Assembly: GCF_037137075.1 (NCBI RefSeq)
Contig: NZ_JBBBNV010000008.1
Span: forward strand, 62,001-126,000
Reading direction: 5' to 3'
Origin: JBBBNV01 sp037137075
GTDB lineage: Bacteria > Bacillota > Bacilli > Paenibacillales > NBRC-103111
Length of the DNA stretch: 64,000 nt
Translations under genes and position numbers: made by a program
The notes under the pieces: generated by a model
The model's input: the letters and a program-made list of their open reading frames with translations, nothing else
Database searches by the model: none
Told to the model about the DNA's origin: nothing
Part shown: piece after piece, positions 62,939 through 64,000 of the stretch
How the letters are laid out: every line of letters begins with the position of its first letter
Numbering within the stretch: position 1 is the first letter of the stretch

Positions 62939-63658
62939 TTAGAAGCCTGACAGGGTGTAATATTCCCAGGTATTTTCGAAGGCACGGCGGTTTTCCGGAC
63001 GGTAGTTGACGCAATAGTCGAGTGAATCGACCGGTGCGGCCGGCAAAATCTCCAGCTGAACCGGCACGGAGGGGTACTCAGTCCGCGGATCAAGCGGGTG
63101 GGGGGTATTGGACAGCACCAGCAGCAAATCCATTTCCGTTCGAAGCGTCACTGTGGCCTCGGGTTGGCAGTGATCCAGGCTGAAGCCCATATTTCCGTAC
63201 TCGTCGCAGGACACTTTGGAAAACAGGTTTACGACCGGAACCAGGTCGCGGATACCGAGGCCGTGTCTGACGAGCTCGACGGCGAAGTTCTCCTGGCCGC
63301 TCCGCAACCATCCGCCCCGCAGCTCCTGGAACGTGGTTCGCCCGTATTTGACGTCCGTGGACTCCCGGGTTGTATAGCCGCCCATTGTGTCGTGCCAGCC
63401 AAGGCTGTCCTGGACAATGCTCGCCAGCACGCGCCCGTTGTCGCTCATCAGAACATTGCCAGCGGAGAGGCGGGAGGTATACTGGGCCTTTAGGGTATCG
63501 GGCATGTTGTAGCGCTCGGTCAAGTCCCGGGCGTTATACAGAAGCGCCGATACGTTAGCGCCGCCTTGCAGGGCTGTGAACCGGAGCAGCCGGCCCCGGG
63601 CGATCTGCCCCGACCATTTGCCGCCGGGTCCAAGCGTTGTACTCCAAATGCAATTCAT
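62939..63658 (-). CDS. DUF1989 protein, carboxyguanidine deiminase partner subunit
   Basis: A 239-residue DUF1989 protein, paralogous to the next gene. It has LGPGGKWSGQIARGRLLRF at the N-terminus, ERYNMPDTLKAQ, the metal-site block SLGWHDTMGG, and DLVPVVNLFSKV. The longer C-terminus (PENRRAFENTWEYY) distinguishes it from its partner. The two together are the expected heteromeric carboxyguanidine deiminase. GGAGGAG lies about 8 bases before the ATG; the frame runs 19 codons further up but overlaps that site. First gene after the riboswitch, 116 bases downstream of its terminator. Confidence 0.92.
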   Translation of the reverse strand: MNCIWSTTLGPGGKWSGQIARGRLLRFTALQGGANVSALLYNARDLTERYNMPDTLKAQYTSRLSAGNVLMSDNGRVLASIVQDSLGWHDTMGGYTTRESTDVKYGRTTFQELRGGWLRSGQENFAVELVRHGLGIRDLVPVVNLFSKVSCDEYGNMGFSLDHCQPEATVTLRTEMDLLLVLSNTPHPLDPRTEYPSVPVQLEILPAAPVDSLDYCVNYRPENRRAFENTWEYYTLSGF

Positions 63659-63773
63659 ACGTGTACTCCTCCTCGCAAGGCTAATTGTCCATGCAGGACA
63701 TAACCGCCTGCACAAATACCGAAGCTGAAATGATGCTTTACGAACGTTCGGGAATAACCATGATGGATCGGGA

Positions 63774-63822
63774 GAAAAAAAGAAGCCCGGGAAGATATCA
63801 TAATCGATATCCTCCCGGGCTT
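63774..63822 (-). terminator. Riboswitch-controlled terminator
   Basis: A 17-bp stem with one G-U pair (63783-63799 with 63806-63822), loop six, followed on the minus strand by CTTTTTTTC. Its 5' arm AAGCCCGGGAGGATATC overlaps the conserved 3' element of the guanidine-I aptamer, so ligand binding should prevent it from forming. Confidence 0.9.
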
Positions 63823-63905
63823 TTATCCCTCCGTGTGCACAGCGGCCGCTGTGTGTTTCCTCTTGGACCAGCCAGACGGGCGTCTGCGGAACCCTAGAAA
63901 ACTTT
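63806..63905 (-). promoter_or_regulatory. Guanidine-I (ykkC) riboswitch
   Basis: Read on the minus strand the conserved blocks come in order: CTAGGGTTCCG (from 63897), a hairpin with CAGACG/CGTCTG, then CTGGTCCAAGAG (63871-63860), a variable stem with CAGCGGCCGCTG, and ACGGAGGGAT followed by AAAAGCCCGGGAG (63833-63811). This is the full ykkC/guanidine-I signature. The 3' element forms one arm of a terminator, so guanidine binding switches expression on. It controls the DUF1989 pair, the carboxylase and allophanate hydrolase downstream. Confidence 0.93.
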
Positions 63906-63933
63906 GTCTAATGCGGTGTGAAGTTATAACTAC

Positions 63934-63962
63934 ATCTTACTCAAAATCTGAATTTATGTCAA
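63934..63962 (-). promoter_or_regulatory. Sigma-A promoter of the guanidine operon
   Basis: On the minus strand TTGACA (63962-63957), a 17-base spacer and TAAGAT (63939-63934). The expected start near 63927 is about 30 bases before the first conserved riboswitch block. Confidence 0.8.
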
Positions 63963-64000
63963 TATACATAACATTAAAATTCGGTTTTTCAAATTAACCC

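Overview
The window reads as chromosomal DNA of a GC-moderate, spore-forming, Gram-positive bacterium, most likely Paenibacillus or a close relative. The signs are a caa3 oxidase operon in Bacillus order, Ger(x)C and GerAB-type germination proteins, DUF3905 and YwmB-family proteins, a bacilliredoxin, T-box and guanidine-I riboswitches, YesM/YesN sugar regulators, CcpA (cre) sites and strong AGGAGG ribosome binding sites. I found no tRNA, rRNA, CRISPR array, insertion sequence or phage module. Gene content is mostly housekeeping and metabolic.

Layout. 1-5.3 kb: caa3 cytochrome c oxidase operon ctaC(cut by the left edge)-D-E-F, then ctaG and a DUF420 gene (CtaM-like), with a terminator hairpin between ctaF and ctaG. 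5.5-11.7 kb: Pit phosphate permease, HelD-like RNA polymerase helicase, a chemoreceptor and a small unknown protein. 11.8-16.6 kb, minus strand: a multi-GAF protein, a FapA/DUF342 protein and a YwmB-family protein. 16.8-25.2 kb: small proteins, a MarR-MFS efflux pair, an SDR dehydrogenase, a BaiN/HI0933 flavoprotein and a gerC-gerB pair without gerA. 25.2-31.1 kb: small proteins, a bacilliredoxin, a YtrA-type GntR/ABC exporter operon with a visible promoter and operator, and a LOG-family protein. 31.4-42.4 kb: nadE, bioA, acpS, a c-type cytochrome lipoprotein, an AraC regulator, mutY, a frame-broken small membrane gene, an orphan cheY, a T-box-controlled aminotransferase and a membrane acyltransferase.

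42.6-56.5 kb is a carbohydrate-use region: a sugar ABC transporter (binding protein and two permeases) with its YesM/YesN two-component system, a GH31 alpha-xylosidase (YicI), a divergent AraC regulator, a GH4 LplD-like alpha-galacturonidase and an LplA-like binding protein. Three cre-like sites, one matching the consensus fully, suggest CcpA repression. The theme is plant cell-wall oligosaccharides.

56.6-64 kb, minus strand, is the most notable unit. A sigma-A promoter and a guanidine-I (ykkC) riboswitch with its terminator precede two DUF1989 proteins, a biotin carboxylase annotated by homology as urea carboxylase, and allophanate hydrolase. Together these form a guanidine assimilation pathway: guanidine to carboxyguanidine to allophanate to ammonia and CO2. 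The riboswitch argues that guanidine, not urea, is the physiological substrate.
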